From an uncultured Prevotella sp. (lineage in GTDB: Bacteria > Bacteroidota > Bacteroidia > Bacteroidales > Bacteroidaceae), in NCBI GenBank assembly GCA_900314455.1, contig OMVI01000093.1:102799-166798 (forward strand): a stretch of DNA of 64,000 nt. Reading direction: 5' to 3'. Both the position numbers and the translations under genes were made by a program. Positions 25,584 to 35,602 of this stretch are shown here, in pieces (the stretch's first letter is position 1; each line of letters begins with the position of its first letter). The notes under the pieces are model-generated. The model was not told where the DNA came from. It saw only the letters and a list, made by a program, of their open reading frames with translations, and searched no databases.

Positions 25584-28500
25584 GTGACGCCACGTAAATA
25601 TGGATACATAAAGCTATTGCTTGCAGCCGTCGCTGTGCTGACGGTTGTGGCTTGTTCGACCCAGAAGAATACTTCGGGGTCGCGCTTTTGGCATGCCTTC
25701 AACGCTAAGTACAACACCTATTTCAATGGTGCTCAGGCTTATATAGACGGCTCTCTCGAAAAGGAGAACGGCAATAAGGATAACTTCACAGAGATGATTC
25801 CACTCTACACGGTATCCAACAAGGACAGCCGTGAACTCGGAAAGGCAAATTTCGACCGCGCAATTGAGAAGGCTGAGAAGGCAATAGCTCGTCACAGCAT
25901 TAAGAAACGTCCCGAATGGACCAAGAACCGCAAAAAGACGGAACGCGACATAGCATGGCTTAGCCGTAAGGAATACAATCCGTTCCTTTGGAAGGCATGG
26001 ATGCTAATGGGACGCTCGCAGTTCTATGAAGGCTCATTCGACGAGGCAGCAGCTACTTTTTCCTATATGAGCCGCCTCTATCAGACGCAGCCAGCCATCT
26101 ACGGAAAGGCCCGCGCGTGGCTCGCCAAGTGCTACATCGAAGAGGACTGGCTCTACGATGCCGAGGATGTCATTCGCAATATGCAGCGCGATTCCATTGA
26201 CTGGCGTGCCCGCAAGGAGTGGGACTATACCATGGCCGACTACTATATCCACACCAAGGACTACGGAAAGGCTATCCCATACTTGCGTAAGGTAATCAAG
26301 CACGAGATGCGCCGAAAGCAGAAAGCTCGCGAGTGGTATCTCATGGGGCAGTTGCAGGCAGCGCTCGGAAACAAGACTGAGGCTTACAAAGCTTTCAAAC
26401 GCGTCATAAGGCAGAATCCTCCTTACGAGTTGGAGTTCAACGCCCGTATCTCCATGACGGAGGTTATGGCTGGCGGAAGGTCGAAGCAGATGATTAGCCG
26501 GTTGAAGCGTATGGCTGCCTCCGATAACAATAAGGACTACCTCGACCAGGTTTATTACGCAATGGGAAACATATACCTTGCTGATAAAGATACCTTGAAG
26601 GCTATCAACGCTTATGAGCAAGGCAACCATAAGGCTACGCGCAGCGGCATAGAAAAGGGTGTACTGCTGCTTCACCTTGGCGATTTGTACTGGGCCAAGG
26701 AAAAGTTCAGCGATGCCAAACGGTGCTATGGTGAGGCCATAGGACTGCTCGACCGCGACCGTCCCGACTACGAACAGTTGTCGAATCGCTCAAAGGTTCT
26801 CGACGAGCTTGTACCATATACCGATGCTGTTCAGCTTCAGGATTCTCTTCAATATTTGGCTAAGTGCCCTGAAGCGGAGCGCAATGCCGCCATCGACCGT
26901 GTCATTGACGCCCTCAAGAAGAAGGAAAAGGAGGAACGCAATGCGCAGGCTGAGCAGGATGCTGCCAACCAGCAGGCTGAGAACGGCGGAACAGCAAACA
27001 CGCAGGCAACGAACATTCAGAACCGCAACAGGACCAATACTACGCAAAACAACCAGCAGAACGCTACATGGTACTTCTATAATCCTATCACGGTAAGCCA
27101 GGGTAAGGCTACCTTCCAGCGTCTGTGGGGTAAGCGTGAGAATGTCGACAACTGGCAGCGCGTGAACAAGACTGTCGTCGGAAACATCGGACAAGGTGAC
27201 AACGGCGAAGAGCTGACCGACGAACAGCGTGATTCGATATTCCAGGCGGAACAGGCGCAGGACTCACTGGAGCAGAAGACGGACAGCGCACAGAACGACC
27301 CGCACAAGCGGGAGTACTATCTTGCGCAGATTCCGTTTACCCAGGAGCAACTGGAAGCCAGCAACAAGACGCTCGAAGACGGTCTCCACCACAGCGGTGT
27401 GATATTCAAGGACAAGCTCGACAACCTCAATCTGGCTGAGAAGAACCTACGCCGCCTTGCCGACAACTACAGCGACTACGACAAGATGGATGATGTTTTC
27501 TATCATCTCTACTTGCTTTACATGAGGAAAGGACAGCCTGATATTGCCGAGAACTATATCGACAGTCTGAAGGACAGGTATCCGGAGAGTCAGTGGACGG
27601 TATTGCTCACCGACCCGAACTTCGTGGAGAACTCAAAATTCGGCGTACAGATGGAGGACTCACTGTATGCTGCAACATACGATGCGTTCAAGGCTGACCG
27701 TTACGGTGAGGTCGAAAGCAATGCCAAGATTTCTGAGACACGCTTCCCGATGGGTGCCAACCGCGACAAGTTCCTGTTCATCGGTGGCCTCAGCAAGCTG
27801 AACAGCGGTGACCCCGACGGCTGTTTGAAGGACATGAAGACCGTCGTGGAGAAGTTCCCACAAAGCCGGATAAGCGAGATGGCGGGCATGATTGTCAACG
27901 GAGTGCAGGCAGGACGAAGACTGCGAGGCGCTAAATTCGACCTCGGAGACGTTTGGAGCCGGCGTACAGACGTACTCAACGACAGCGATTCGATAAGGAA
28001 TGTGCAGTTCTCTAAGGAGCGTAATATCGACTTCAAGGTAATGCTGGTGTACAATCCGGACTCGCTGAACGAGAACAAGCTGTTGTTCGAAATGGCAAAG
28101 TTCAACTTCACCCACTTCGTAGTCCGTAACTTCGACATCGAAATCGTACAGGACGGCTCGCTGCACCGTATGCAGCTGAGTGGATTCCGCAGCTACGACG
28201 AGGCTTATCAGTATGCCCATGAGTTGGCATCAACGAAGAGCGTGCTGCAACAGATGAACAAGTCGACGAGGATTATCGTGATAAGCGACAAGAACTTGCA
28301 GATGATAGGATTGCAGTTCAGCTACAACGACTACGATAATTTCTATCAGAAGAACTTCGCTCCGATACAGGTAACGAAACGCTATCTGCTCTCAGAGCCT
28401 GCTGAAGTCGCAACGCCACGCGAGCGTGACTTGCAAGACGAAATCGAAAGCAAGGCTCCTACGCAGGAGGATATCAACGCGGCACAGAATGGCGGAGAAC

Positions 28501-29177
28501 CTGCTGACAACGGATTTACAATCCCTGCCGAAGAGCCTGCTGATACGACGCAGACAACAACTCCACCTGCCGACAACGCGATAACGCTTCCGGAGGAGAA
28601 TGTTGCTCCTGCACAGCCAAGTGATACGACTAACATTGCACCTGAAAATACTGTTGTCACGCCGCCGGAGCCAACGCAACCAGCTGAGCAAGTTCAGCCG
28701 ACAGAGCCTGACGACAATACGATAGTACTGCCGGAGGATAACGGCAACGCTCCGGTGCAGGACGACAACACGTTCACTGTGCCCGAAGAGAATGTCACTC
28801 CGCCAACTAACAGCAACACACCGCAGCCTACTGAGGACAACAACGGTACGACTATAACTGTTGATGAGCCGCCTGTGACACAGCCGGCACAGCCTACCAC
28901 ACCTCAGACAGAGGCACCGGCACAGACTGAAAAGCCTGCCGAAAAGCCAGCTGAGACACCTGCTCCAACAAAGCAGAGTCAACAGCAGCAACAGCAGAAC
29001 CAGCCTACGGCACCACAGCAACAACAGCAGCCGCAGACTCAACAGCCTCGTCAACAGCAGAACGATGAGCCGACTATCATCTTCGACGATGATTTGGACG
29101 TCCCGCAGAACAACAATCAGCAGCAGCCGAACGACGATAACCTTGAGGATGAGTATTATGACTTGGACGGCTTCTAA
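25584..29177 (+). CDS. porW: type IX secretion lipoprotein PorW/SprE
   Basis: TPR-rich lipoprotein of the Bacteroidetes type IX secretion system, required for secretion and linked to PorX signalling. 1,197 residues from a GTG start. The lipoprotein signal ends AVAVLTVVACS. The conserved family block RFWHAFNAKYNTYFNGAQAY follows, then tetratricopeptide-like helices over residues ~60-430 and again ~590-760. A linker at ~440-490 is rich in Asn and Gln. The last ~270 residues are a Pro/Glu/Thr/Gln-rich, probably disordered tail with acidic ending DLEDEYYDLDGF-like residues. It is immediately upstream of porX. The tail is repetitive (PEEN, PADN, QPT units) and may vary between strains. Confidence 0.88.
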   Translation: MTPRKYGYIKLLLAAVAVLTVVACSTQKNTSGSRFWHAFNAKYNTYFNGAQAYIDGSLEKENGNKDNFTEMIPLYTVSNKDSRELGKANFDRAIEKAEKAIARHSIKKRPEWTKNRKKTERDIAWLSRKEYNPFLWKAWMLMGRSQFYEGSFDEAAATFSYMSRLYQTQPAIYGKARAWLAKCYIEEDWLYDAEDVIRNMQRDSIDWRARKEWDYTMADYYIHTKDYGKAIPYLRKVIKHEMRRKQKAREWYLMGQLQAALGNKTEAYKAFKRVIRQNPPYELEFNARISMTEVMAGGRSKQMISRLKRMAASDNNKDYLDQVYYAMGNIYLADKDTLKAINAYEQGNHKATRSGIEKGVLLLHLGDLYWAKEKFSDAKRCYGEAIGLLDRDRPDYEQLSNRSKVLDELVPYTDAVQLQDSLQYLAKCPEAERNAAIDRVIDALKKKEKEERNAQAEQDAANQQAENGGTANTQATNIQNRNRTNTTQNNQQNATWYFYNPITVSQGKATFQRLWGKRENVDNWQRVNKTVVGNIGQGDNGEELTDEQRDSIFQAEQAQDSLEQKTDSAQNDPHKREYYLAQIPFTQEQLEASNKTLEDGLHHSGVIFKDKLDNLNLAEKNLRRLADNYSDYDKMDDVFYHLYLLYMRKGQPDIAENYIDSLKDRYPESQWTVLLTDPNFVENSKFGVQMEDSLYAATYDAFKADRYGEVESNAKISETRFPMGANRDKFLFIGGLSKLNSGDPDGCLKDMKTVVEKFPQSRISEMAGMIVNGVQAGRRLRGAKFDLGDVWSRRTDVLNDSDSIRNVQFSKERNIDFKVMLVYNPDSLNENKLLFEMAKFNFTHFVVRNFDIEIVQDGSLHRMQLSGFRSYDEAYQYAHELASTKSVLQQMNKSTRIIVISDKNLQMIGLQFSYNDYDNFYQKNFAPIQVTKRYLLSEPAEVATPRERDLQDEIESKAPTQEDINAAQNGGEPADNGFTIPAEEPADTTQTTTPPADNAITLPEENVAPAQPSDTTNIAPENTVVTPPEPTQPAEQVQPTEPDDNTIVLPEDNGNAPVQDDNTFTVPEENVTPPTNSNTPQPTEDNNGTTITVDEPPVTQPAQPTTPQTEAPAQTEKPAEKPAETPAPTKQSQQQQQQNQPTAPQQQQQPQTQQPRQQQNDEPTIIFDDDLDVPQNNNQQQPNDDNLEDEYYDLDGF

Positions 29178-29241
29178 TGCTTCCGCGTGGCTATAGGGGT
29201 GTTGTCTGCCACGCTGCAACTATCAATAAGGAGGATTAACA

Positions 29242-30795
29242 ATGAGCAACGGATTATTACTTTGGGTAGATGATGAAATAGAACTTCTTAAGGCGCATAT
29301 CATTTTCCTTGAGAAGAAAGGGTATCAGGTTATCACCGTAAGCAACGGACCTGACGCCATAGAGCAGTGTCATCAGCATACTTTCGACCTGGTGTTGCTC
29401 GATGAGCAGATGCCGGGCCTCTCCGGACTTGAGACTCTACAACAGATAAAGGAGGTTCAGCCTGCTACGCCGGTCGTGATGGTCACGAAGAGCGAGGAGG
29501 AGAACATCATGGACCAGGCTATTGGCTCGAAAATTGCCGATTACCTCATAAAGCCTGTGAACCCTAATCAGATTCTCCTTACGCTGAAAAAGAACATCCA
29601 CCGCCGGGAGATAGTAACAGAGGTGACACAGTCGGGCTACCAACAGGAGTACCAACAGATTGCAATGCAGATAAACGATTGTCGGACATTCGACGATTGG
29701 AAGAATATCTACAAGAAACTGGTACGCTGGGAGCTTGAATTATCTAGTGCGGACAGCAACATGACGGAAATGCTGAAGATGCAGAAGGAGGATGCCAACA
29801 ACGGTTTCGGTAAGTTCATTGCGAAGAATTATCTGCGTTGGATAGAGAAGAAGACCGACGACCGTCCACTCATCTCACCGGAGATATTCAAGACTAAGGT
29901 GTTCCCGGCAATCGATGAGGGCGACAAGGTATTCCTGATAGTTATCGATAACTTCCGCTATGACCAATGGCGCGTGTTGTCTCAGGAAATCGGTGACATG
30001 TTCGACATTGATGAAGACTTGTACATGGCGATACTTCCGACGGCAACGCAGTATGCCCGCAATGCTATATTCAGTGGACTGATGCCACTGCAAATATCTA
30101 AGATGTTCCCTGATTTGTGGGTCGACGAGGACGAGGAAGAAGGCAAAAACCTCAACGAGGCACCGCTGATAAAGACGCAGATAGAGCGCTACCGCCGTCA
30201 CGACAAGTTCTCTTATCACAAGATTAACGATTCTGTCGGTGCCGACCACTTGCTGAAGGACTTCTCAAACCTGAAGCAGAACGACCTCAACGTTGTCGTG
30301 ATAAACTTCATCGACATGCTTTCGCACGCAAGGACGGAAATGAAGATGGTTCGCGAACTTGCCAACAACGAGAGTGCATACCGCAGTATAACGCTCAGTT
30401 GGTTCCGTCACTCGGTTCTGTCGGAGATGTTCCGTATGCTCGCGCAGACCGATTACAAGATTATAATCACAACTGACCACGGCTCAATACGTGCCACTAA
30501 GCCACTGAAAATTATCGGTGACCGTAACACGAATACAAATCTGAGATATAAGTTGGGAAAGAACCTCAGCTTCAATTCTAAGGAAGTGTTCGCCATTCAT
30601 GAGCCGACAAAGGCGCAATTGCCATCACCGAACTTGTCCACAAGCTATGTGTTCGCAATGGGAGACTCGTTCTTCGCATACCCGAACAACTACAACTACT
30701 ATGTCAGCTACTACAAGGACACTTTCCAACACGGTGGTATTTCGATGGAAGAGATGATTATCCCGCTCATAACAATGAAGGCAAGAAAGAGATAA
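29242..30795 (+). CDS. porX: type IX secretion response regulator PorX (receiver + PglZ domain)
   Basis: Two-component response regulator of the PorX/PorY system controlling T9SS genes. 517 residues. The receiver domain (1-120) has acidic residues DDE at 10-12, the phospho-acceptor Asp54 in LVLLDEQMPG, and Lys104 in YLIKPVNP. The C-terminal PglZ/alkaline-phosphatase-like domain (~205-517) has VFLIVIDNFRYDQWRVLSQE, TATQYARNAIFSGLMP, INFIDMLSHARTEM and IITTDHGSIRA, with the Asp/His metal ligands expected. PorX is reported to hydrolyse oligonucleotides. It has a clear AGGAGGA ribosome-binding site and lies 64 nt behind porW. The sensor PorY and sigma factor SigP are not in the window. Confidence 0.95.
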   Translation: MSNGLLLWVDDEIELLKAHIIFLEKKGYQVITVSNGPDAIEQCHQHTFDLVLLDEQMPGLSGLETLQQIKEVQPATPVVMVTKSEEENIMDQAIGSKIADYLIKPVNPNQILLTLKKNIHRREIVTEVTQSGYQQEYQQIAMQINDCRTFDDWKNIYKKLVRWELELSSADSNMTEMLKMQKEDANNGFGKFIAKNYLRWIEKKTDDRPLISPEIFKTKVFPAIDEGDKVFLIVIDNFRYDQWRVLSQEIGDMFDIDEDLYMAILPTATQYARNAIFSGLMPLQISKMFPDLWVDEDEEEGKNLNEAPLIKTQIERYRRHDKFSYHKINDSVGADHLLKDFSNLKQNDLNVVVINFIDMLSHARTEMKMVRELANNESAYRSITLSWFRHSVLSEMFRMLAQTDYKIIITTDHGSIRATKPLKIIGDRNTNTNLRYKLGKNLSFNSKEVFAIHEPTKAQLPSPNLSTSYVFAMGDSFFAYPNNYNYYVSYYKDTFQHGGISMEEMIIPLITMKARKR

Positions 30796-30833
30796 TCGGC
30801 TATATTAATAATGTAGAATAGACCTAAGAAAAT

Positions 30834-31244
30834 ATGGAAATAAAGATACAAGACCTCGAACATATACACGAGGCTGCAAAGGAGTTTATAAAGGCAATGG
30901 GCAAAGACACTATCTTTGCCTTCTACGGAGAAATGGGCGCAGGCAAGACGACGTTTATCAAGGCTATCTGCGAGGAACTTGGAGTGAAGGACGTGATAAC
31001 TTCGCCAACGTTTGCCATTGTCAACGAGTACACCGACGGGCACGGAAACCCAATCTATCACTTCGACTTTTACCGCATAAAGAAGCTCGACGAGGTGTTC
31101 GATATGGGCTTTGAGGACTACATCGACAGCGGTAACATCTGCCTGATGGAATGGCCTGAGCTTATCGAGGATATTCTGCCGGAAGAGGCTCGCAAGGTTA
31201 CGATAACCGTAGACGAAGACGGTTCGCGTACCGTAAAACTGTAA
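30834..31244 (+). CDS. tsaE: tRNA t6A biosynthesis ATPase TsaE
   Basis: P-loop ATPase of the threonylcarbamoyl-adenosine (t6A37) pathway, acting with TsaB and TsaD. 136 residues with Walker A GEMGAGKTTFIK at about 33, ITSPTFAIVNEY, and YHFDFYRIKKLDEVFDMGFE followed by LMEWPELI. It follows porX by 38 nt and may share its transcript. A strong bidirectional hairpin separates it from convergent trxA. TrmO, which acts on t6A, is encoded at 20798. Confidence 0.95.
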   Translation: MEIKIQDLEHIHEAAKEFIKAMGKDTIFAFYGEMGAGKTTFIKAICEELGVKDVITSPTFAIVNEYTDGHGNPIYHFDFYRIKKLDEVFDMGFEDYIDSGNICLMEWPELIEDILPEEARKVTITVDEDGSRTVKL

Positions 31245-31267
31245 GAACGATACTTATAGATACAAAA

Positions 31268-31325
31268 AATCCCCATCAAGCTTACCTTCAAATCGGGTAA
31301 TCAAGCCTGGTGGGGATTCTGTTTC
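31268..31325. terminator. bidirectional terminator between tsaE and trxA
   Basis: AATCCCCATCA pairs with TGGTGGGGATT across about 30 nt. It has A-rich sequence on the left and TCTGTTT on the right, between two converging genes. Confidence 0.7.
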
Positions 31326-31330
31326 CTAGC

Positions 31331-31645
31331 TTAGAGCAGAGCCTTGAACTTCTCGTCGAGCAATGACTTTGGTGCAGCGCCTACCTGAGTGTCAACAACC
31401 TTTCCGTCCTTGAAGAACAGAATGGCAGGAATGCCTTGTATGCCGAACTGTGAAGCAAGGTCCATATTCTCTTCGACATTGCACTTTCCTACGGTAATCT
31501 TACCATCGTAGTCTTTTGCCAACTCTGAAATTACAGGACCTACCATGCGGCACGGACCGCACCATGTAGCCCAAAAATCAACGACTAATGGCTGTGTGCC
31601 ATTCTTATAACTCTCGAAATTCTGTTCTGTGATTTCAACTTCCAT
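31331..31645 (-). CDS. trxA: thioredoxin
   Basis: Small cytoplasmic disulfide reductase, 104 residues, typical length. The active site WATWCGPCRM (CGPC) lies near residue 30, with the cis-proline segment FGIQGIPAILFFKDG and the glycine turn at VDTQVGAAPK. It sits 94 nt downstream of dnaE on the same strand and ends at the shared terminator. Confidence 0.96.
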   Translation of the reverse strand: MEVEITEQNFESYKNGTQPLVVDFWATWCGPCRMVGPVISELAKDYDGKITVGKCNVEENMDLASQFGIQGIPAILFFKDGKVVDTQVGAAPKSLLDEKFKALL

Positions 31646-31739
31646 TTCGTTTACTTCCTTATTTATTGATTAATAACTTATTTCTATTTTGCAAACACCG
31701 TGCCAATGATGAAGCTATTCATGAGGCAAGCGTTCACTG

Positions 31740-34700
31740 TTACAAATTTATCTTGTATTCCAATGCGTCATTTGACTTAATGAATGACAGTAGTTTGTTG
31801 TTGACATCGACAGTCTTGTCAGGGCAACGGAGCGTCACGGCGTCACCGGCATTGTAGAGTTTGAAGAATACAGTAGTGTCACCGGGATTTTCCTTTATAA
31901 GTTCTGACAGGTCGTTCACTGCCATTGTGTCGAGCTTTGTCGTATCTACCTGAATCGTAAGGTTCTCAATTCCATTCTGCTTAACGTCGTAAAGCTGTTG
32001 GACATTTTGTATATTGATGCTGTAATAATTAGAGTTGCGGAAACGTGGAGCGCACTTCGCCCTAACGAAAACCGTGTAGCCCTCCTTCAGCATACCGTTC
32101 CATTTAGTCCATTCATCATCGAAAATGCCAAGCTCGCCAGAAGTTTCGAAGTCCTCGAACGTTACAAGTCCGAACGGCTTATTCGTCTTCGAAGAGAACC
32201 TTTCGGTAACATGGGTCACCATCCCGCCGAATGTCAGCTCGTCACGCTTTGCCAGTTCGGCTTTGTCGGCGTCACGTCCTATCTCCCCGCAATGCGTGTT
32301 ACACATATTCTCAAGCACCACTCGATACTCGTCAAGAGGATGTGCCGAGAGGTAGATGCCTATCAGGTCGCGTTCCTTATTCAGCTTCTCAATCGTCGGC
32401 CACTTGTCTGCCTTAGGAACGGCAGGGCGCTTTATCTCGATGGCATCAGCTCCGAAGAGAGATGTCTGCTGGTTCTTCAGCTCGCGCTGGTATTCCTGTC
32501 CGTAGTGGAGAAGCGTATCAAGGAATGTCTGACCTTTGCTGTTGGTGCCAAAATACTGCTCACGTTGAAGTCCGAGGCTGTCGAAGCCGCCACTATATGC
32601 AAGACTTTCAAAGGCTTTGCGGTTCACTTTACCGTAATCAACACGCTCAGCAAAGTCGAAGATATCTTTATAAAGACCATTCTTCTCTCGCTCATCAACA
32701 ATTGCTTCAGCCGCCGCCATACCCATTCCGGATATGGCAGACATACCGAATCGGATTTCTCCTTTCTTGTTGACAGCAAACTTACTGCGGCTCTCATTTA
32801 CATCAGGGCCAAGCGTTGCGATACCCATCGACTTGCATTCCTCCATCAGTTTCGAGATTTCAGTTTTCTGATCGAAACGCCGTGTCATAAGGGCTGCCAT
32901 GTATTCGGCTGGATAGTGAGCCTTCAGATATGCAGTCTGATAAGCTACCCAAGAGTAACATGTAGCATGAGACTTGTTGAACGCGTAACTTGCGAACTTC
33001 TCCCAGTCGCTCCAAATCTTCTCAAGCACTTTCGGGTCGTGCCCGTTTTCGGTTCCTTGCTTAATGAACTTAGGCTTCATCGCATCAACAATGGCCTTCT
33101 TTTTCTTACCCATTGCCTTACGAAGGGCATCACTTTCACCACGGGTAAAGTTAGCAAGCTGGCGACTAAGAAGCATCACCTGCTCCTGATAGACCGTAAT
33201 TCCATAGGTGTCCTTTAGATATTTCTCCATACAGGGAATATCGTAGGTGATGGGTTCCCTGCCATTCTTGCGGGCAATGAACGAGGGAATGTAGTCCATA
33301 GGTCCCGGACGGTAGAGGGCGTTCATAGCTATGAGGTCCTCAAAGACAGTCGGCTTCAGCTCACGGAGGTACTTCTGCATTCCCGCGGACTCAAACTGGA
33401 ACGTGCCAATTGTACGTCCTTCCTGGTATAACTTGTATGTCAGTTTGTCATCGATAGGTATCTTGTCGAGGTCAACGACATGCCCCGTGGTCTCTTTGAT
33501 AACCTTCACGGCTTCTTTAAGCTCCGACAGCGTCTTAAGACCTAAGAAGTCCATCTTGATAAGACCAGTTGACTCGATTACGTGACCGTCATACTGTGTT
33601 ACGTTACACTTCATTCCGGGGAAATCGGGGTCGTCGGCTGTGCTCACAGGAACCCAGTCGCTAATCGGGTCACGGCAGATAATGAATCCGCAAGCGTGGA
33701 TACCTGTGCCGCGAATGGTGCCCTCCAGCATTTTGGCATACTTAATAGTATTACTCAAACGAGGGTCGCTGCTTGCCTCAGCATCCCGCAATGCGGGCGT
33801 ACACTTTATCGCATTAGGAAGGTTCATCTTCATTCCGTCAGGCAAACGGTCGGGGATTGCCTTGCATAAAGAGTTAGAAATATCAAGCGGAAGACCTTCT
33901 ACACGAGCCACATCCTTTATGGAGTTCTTCGTCGCCATTGTCGAATAAGTGATGATATGGGCACAGTTGTCCCAGCCATACTTATCCATCACCCAACGAA
34001 GAACTTTGCCACGGCCATCGTCATCGAAGTCTGTATCAATATCAGGGAGGTTCACACGGTCCGGATTAAGGAAACGCTCGAACAGCAAGTCATACTTCAG
34101 AGGGTCTATCTTGGTAATTCCAAGACAATAAGCGACAACAGAACCGGCCGCAGAACCACGTCCCGGTCCTACCATTACTCCAAGTTCGTTGCGCGCGGCA
34201 TTGATGAAGTCCTGCACAATGAGGAAGTATCCGGGGAAGCCCATTGTCTTCATGACATGCAATTCGAAGTTGATGTGCTCGCGGACGTTATCCGGCAACG
34301 GGTCACCATAGCGTTCTTTGGCTCCCTGGTAAGCCAAATGGCTAAGGTATTCGGCCTCGAACTTTATTCGATATACCTTGTCCCAGCCTCCAAGAGCCTC
34401 TATCTTCTTCATCCCTACTTCAGCAGGAAGAGTGTTTTCACCGTTCTCATCCGAAGAGAATTCTTTGAGTAAGTCTTCCTTAGAGTACTTTTTTCGTATA
34501 TCATCCTCTGTTCCGAACGATTCAGGAATTGGGAAGAACGGCATGATTGGACCATGGTCAATACTGTAGAACTCTACCTTATTCAACACCTCCAGTGTGT
34601 TGGAAAGAGCCTCAGGCACATCAGAGAAAATCTCATTCATTTCCTCCTGTGTCTTAAACCATTCCTGCTTGGAGTAGCGCATACGGTTAGGGTCATTCAA

Positions 34701-35453
34701 GTCCTTACCCGTCGAGAGACAGAGAAGGTGGTCGTGAGCCTCAGCAGTTTCCTTATCCTCGAAGTGGCAGTCGTTCGTACACACGAGTTTTATGCCATAT
34801 TCCTTAGCGAACTTTATGAGAACAGCATTTGCCTTCTGCTGTAGTAGGAATGTTTCGCGGTTCGCAACGACATTAGGGTCTTTCACTTCGTGACGCTGAA
34901 GCTCAAGGTAGTAATCATCGCCAAACACTCGGTGATACCACTCACAAGCCTCACGAGCCCCTTCCATGTCGTCAGCAATAATCTTAGATGGCACTTCGCC
35001 CGCTATACAAGCCGAGCACACGATAAGTCCCTCATGGTATTTCTCAAGCTCATAGCGGTCGGTACGAGGCTTGTAATAATAGCCGTCGACCCACGCATGA
35101 CTAACAAGCTTAATCAGATTCTTATATCCTTTCTGGTTCTTAGCCAAGACTATGAGGTGGTAGCCGCTATTATCGCCATGCTCTTTAACCTTGTCTGTCA
35201 ACCTGTGATGTGCAACATACATCTCACAACCATAAATAGGCTTGAACGGTTCAAGCCCCTCCTTCTTGCGATTCTTGTTGACTTTGTTGCAATAATCGGC
35301 AAATTCCTTGATACCGAACATGACACCGTGGTCGGTAATTGCCATGCCCTTCATACCGTCTTTTATAGCTTTGTCGACAAGATACTCTACCTTTGATTGT
35401 CCATCAAGAATAGAATAATGTGTGTGTACATGCAGATGTACGAAATCTTCCAT
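31740..35453 (-). CDS. dnaE: DNA polymerase III alpha subunit
   Basis: Replicative polymerase catalytic subunit, 1,237 residues. The N-terminal PHP domain opens FVHLHVHTHYSILDGQSKVE with GMAITDHGVMFG. The C-family polymerase core contains GRGSAAGSVVAYCLGIT and the catalytic acidic motif LPDIDTDFDDDGR near residue 468. The fingers/tandem HhH region follows, with YRPGPMDYIPSFIARKNGRE and AYNKSHA-like FNKSHATCYSWVAYQTAYLKA. An OB-fold (LTFGGMVTHVTERFSSKTNK) and a C-terminal tau-binding-like region complete it. Its length and order fit DnaE1, not PolC. It diverges from psd. Confidence 0.98.
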   Translation of the reverse strand: MEDFVHLHVHTHYSILDGQSKVEYLVDKAIKDGMKGMAITDHGVMFGIKEFADYCNKVNKNRKKEGLEPFKPIYGCEMYVAHHRLTDKVKEHGDNSGYHLIVLAKNQKGYKNLIKLVSHAWVDGYYYKPRTDRYELEKYHEGLIVCSACIAGEVPSKIIADDMEGAREACEWYHRVFGDDYYLELQRHEVKDPNVVANRETFLLQQKANAVLIKFAKEYGIKLVCTNDCHFEDKETAEAHDHLLCLSTGKDLNDPNRMRYSKQEWFKTQEEMNEIFSDVPEALSNTLEVLNKVEFYSIDHGPIMPFFPIPESFGTEDDIRKKYSKEDLLKEFSSDENGENTLPAEVGMKKIEALGGWDKVYRIKFEAEYLSHLAYQGAKERYGDPLPDNVREHINFELHVMKTMGFPGYFLIVQDFINAARNELGVMVGPGRGSAAGSVVAYCLGITKIDPLKYDLLFERFLNPDRVNLPDIDTDFDDDGRGKVLRWVMDKYGWDNCAHIITYSTMATKNSIKDVARVEGLPLDISNSLCKAIPDRLPDGMKMNLPNAIKCTPALRDAEASSDPRLSNTIKYAKMLEGTIRGTGIHACGFIICRDPISDWVPVSTADDPDFPGMKCNVTQYDGHVIESTGLIKMDFLGLKTLSELKEAVKVIKETTGHVVDLDKIPIDDKLTYKLYQEGRTIGTFQFESAGMQKYLRELKPTVFEDLIAMNALYRPGPMDYIPSFIARKNGREPITYDIPCMEKYLKDTYGITVYQEQVMLLSRQLANFTRGESDALRKAMGKKKKAIVDAMKPKFIKQGTENGHDPKVLEKIWSDWEKFASYAFNKSHATCYSWVAYQTAYLKAHYPAEYMAALMTRRFDQKTEISKLMEECKSMGIATLGPDVNESRSKFAVNKKGEIRFGMSAISGMGMAAAEAIVDEREKNGLYKDIFDFAERVDYGKVNRKAFESLAYSGGFDSLGLQREQYFGTNSKGQTFLDTLLHYGQEYQRELKNQQTSLFGADAIEIKRPAVPKADKWPTIEKLNKERDLIGIYLSAHPLDEYRVVLENMCNTHCGEIGRDADKAELAKRDELTFGGMVTHVTERFSSKTNKPFGLVTFEDFETSGELGIFDDEWTKWNGMLKEGYTVFVRAKCAPRFRNSNYYSINIQNVQQLYDVKQNGIENLTIQVDTTKLDTMAVNDLSELIKENPGDTTVFFKLYNAGDAVTLRCPDKTVDVNNKLLSFIKSNDALEYKINL

Positions 35454-35524
35454 GAGATATTGAGTTTTTGGTTTGCTAAGTTACTGCAAAAAACCGATAC
35501 TGCCAAAAGAATAGAACAAAAAAA

Positions 35525-35556
35525 TTTGCCTGCCCAATAAAATATTATTACCTTTG
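35525..35556 (+). promoter_or_regulatory. promoter for psd-pssA
   Basis: TTTG (35525-35528) and TACCTTTG (35549-35556), 20 bp apart: a textbook match to the Bacteroidetes consensus. The leader is about 40 nt. Confidence 0.72.
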
Positions 35557-35602
35557 CATTTTGAACATTTGTATACCAAAAATATAAAGAGACCATACCG
35601 AC

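Noticed and set aside
28392-29219. 275-codon Leu/Arg-rich frame opposite the porW tail
   Set aside because: It mirrors the Pro/Gln/Glu-rich repeat tail; repetitive sense sequence produces long open antisense frames.
31998-33218. 406-codon frame opposite dnaE
   Set aside because: Antisense of the DNA polymerase alpha subunit with every motif conserved; the codon pattern is that of an antisense shadow.
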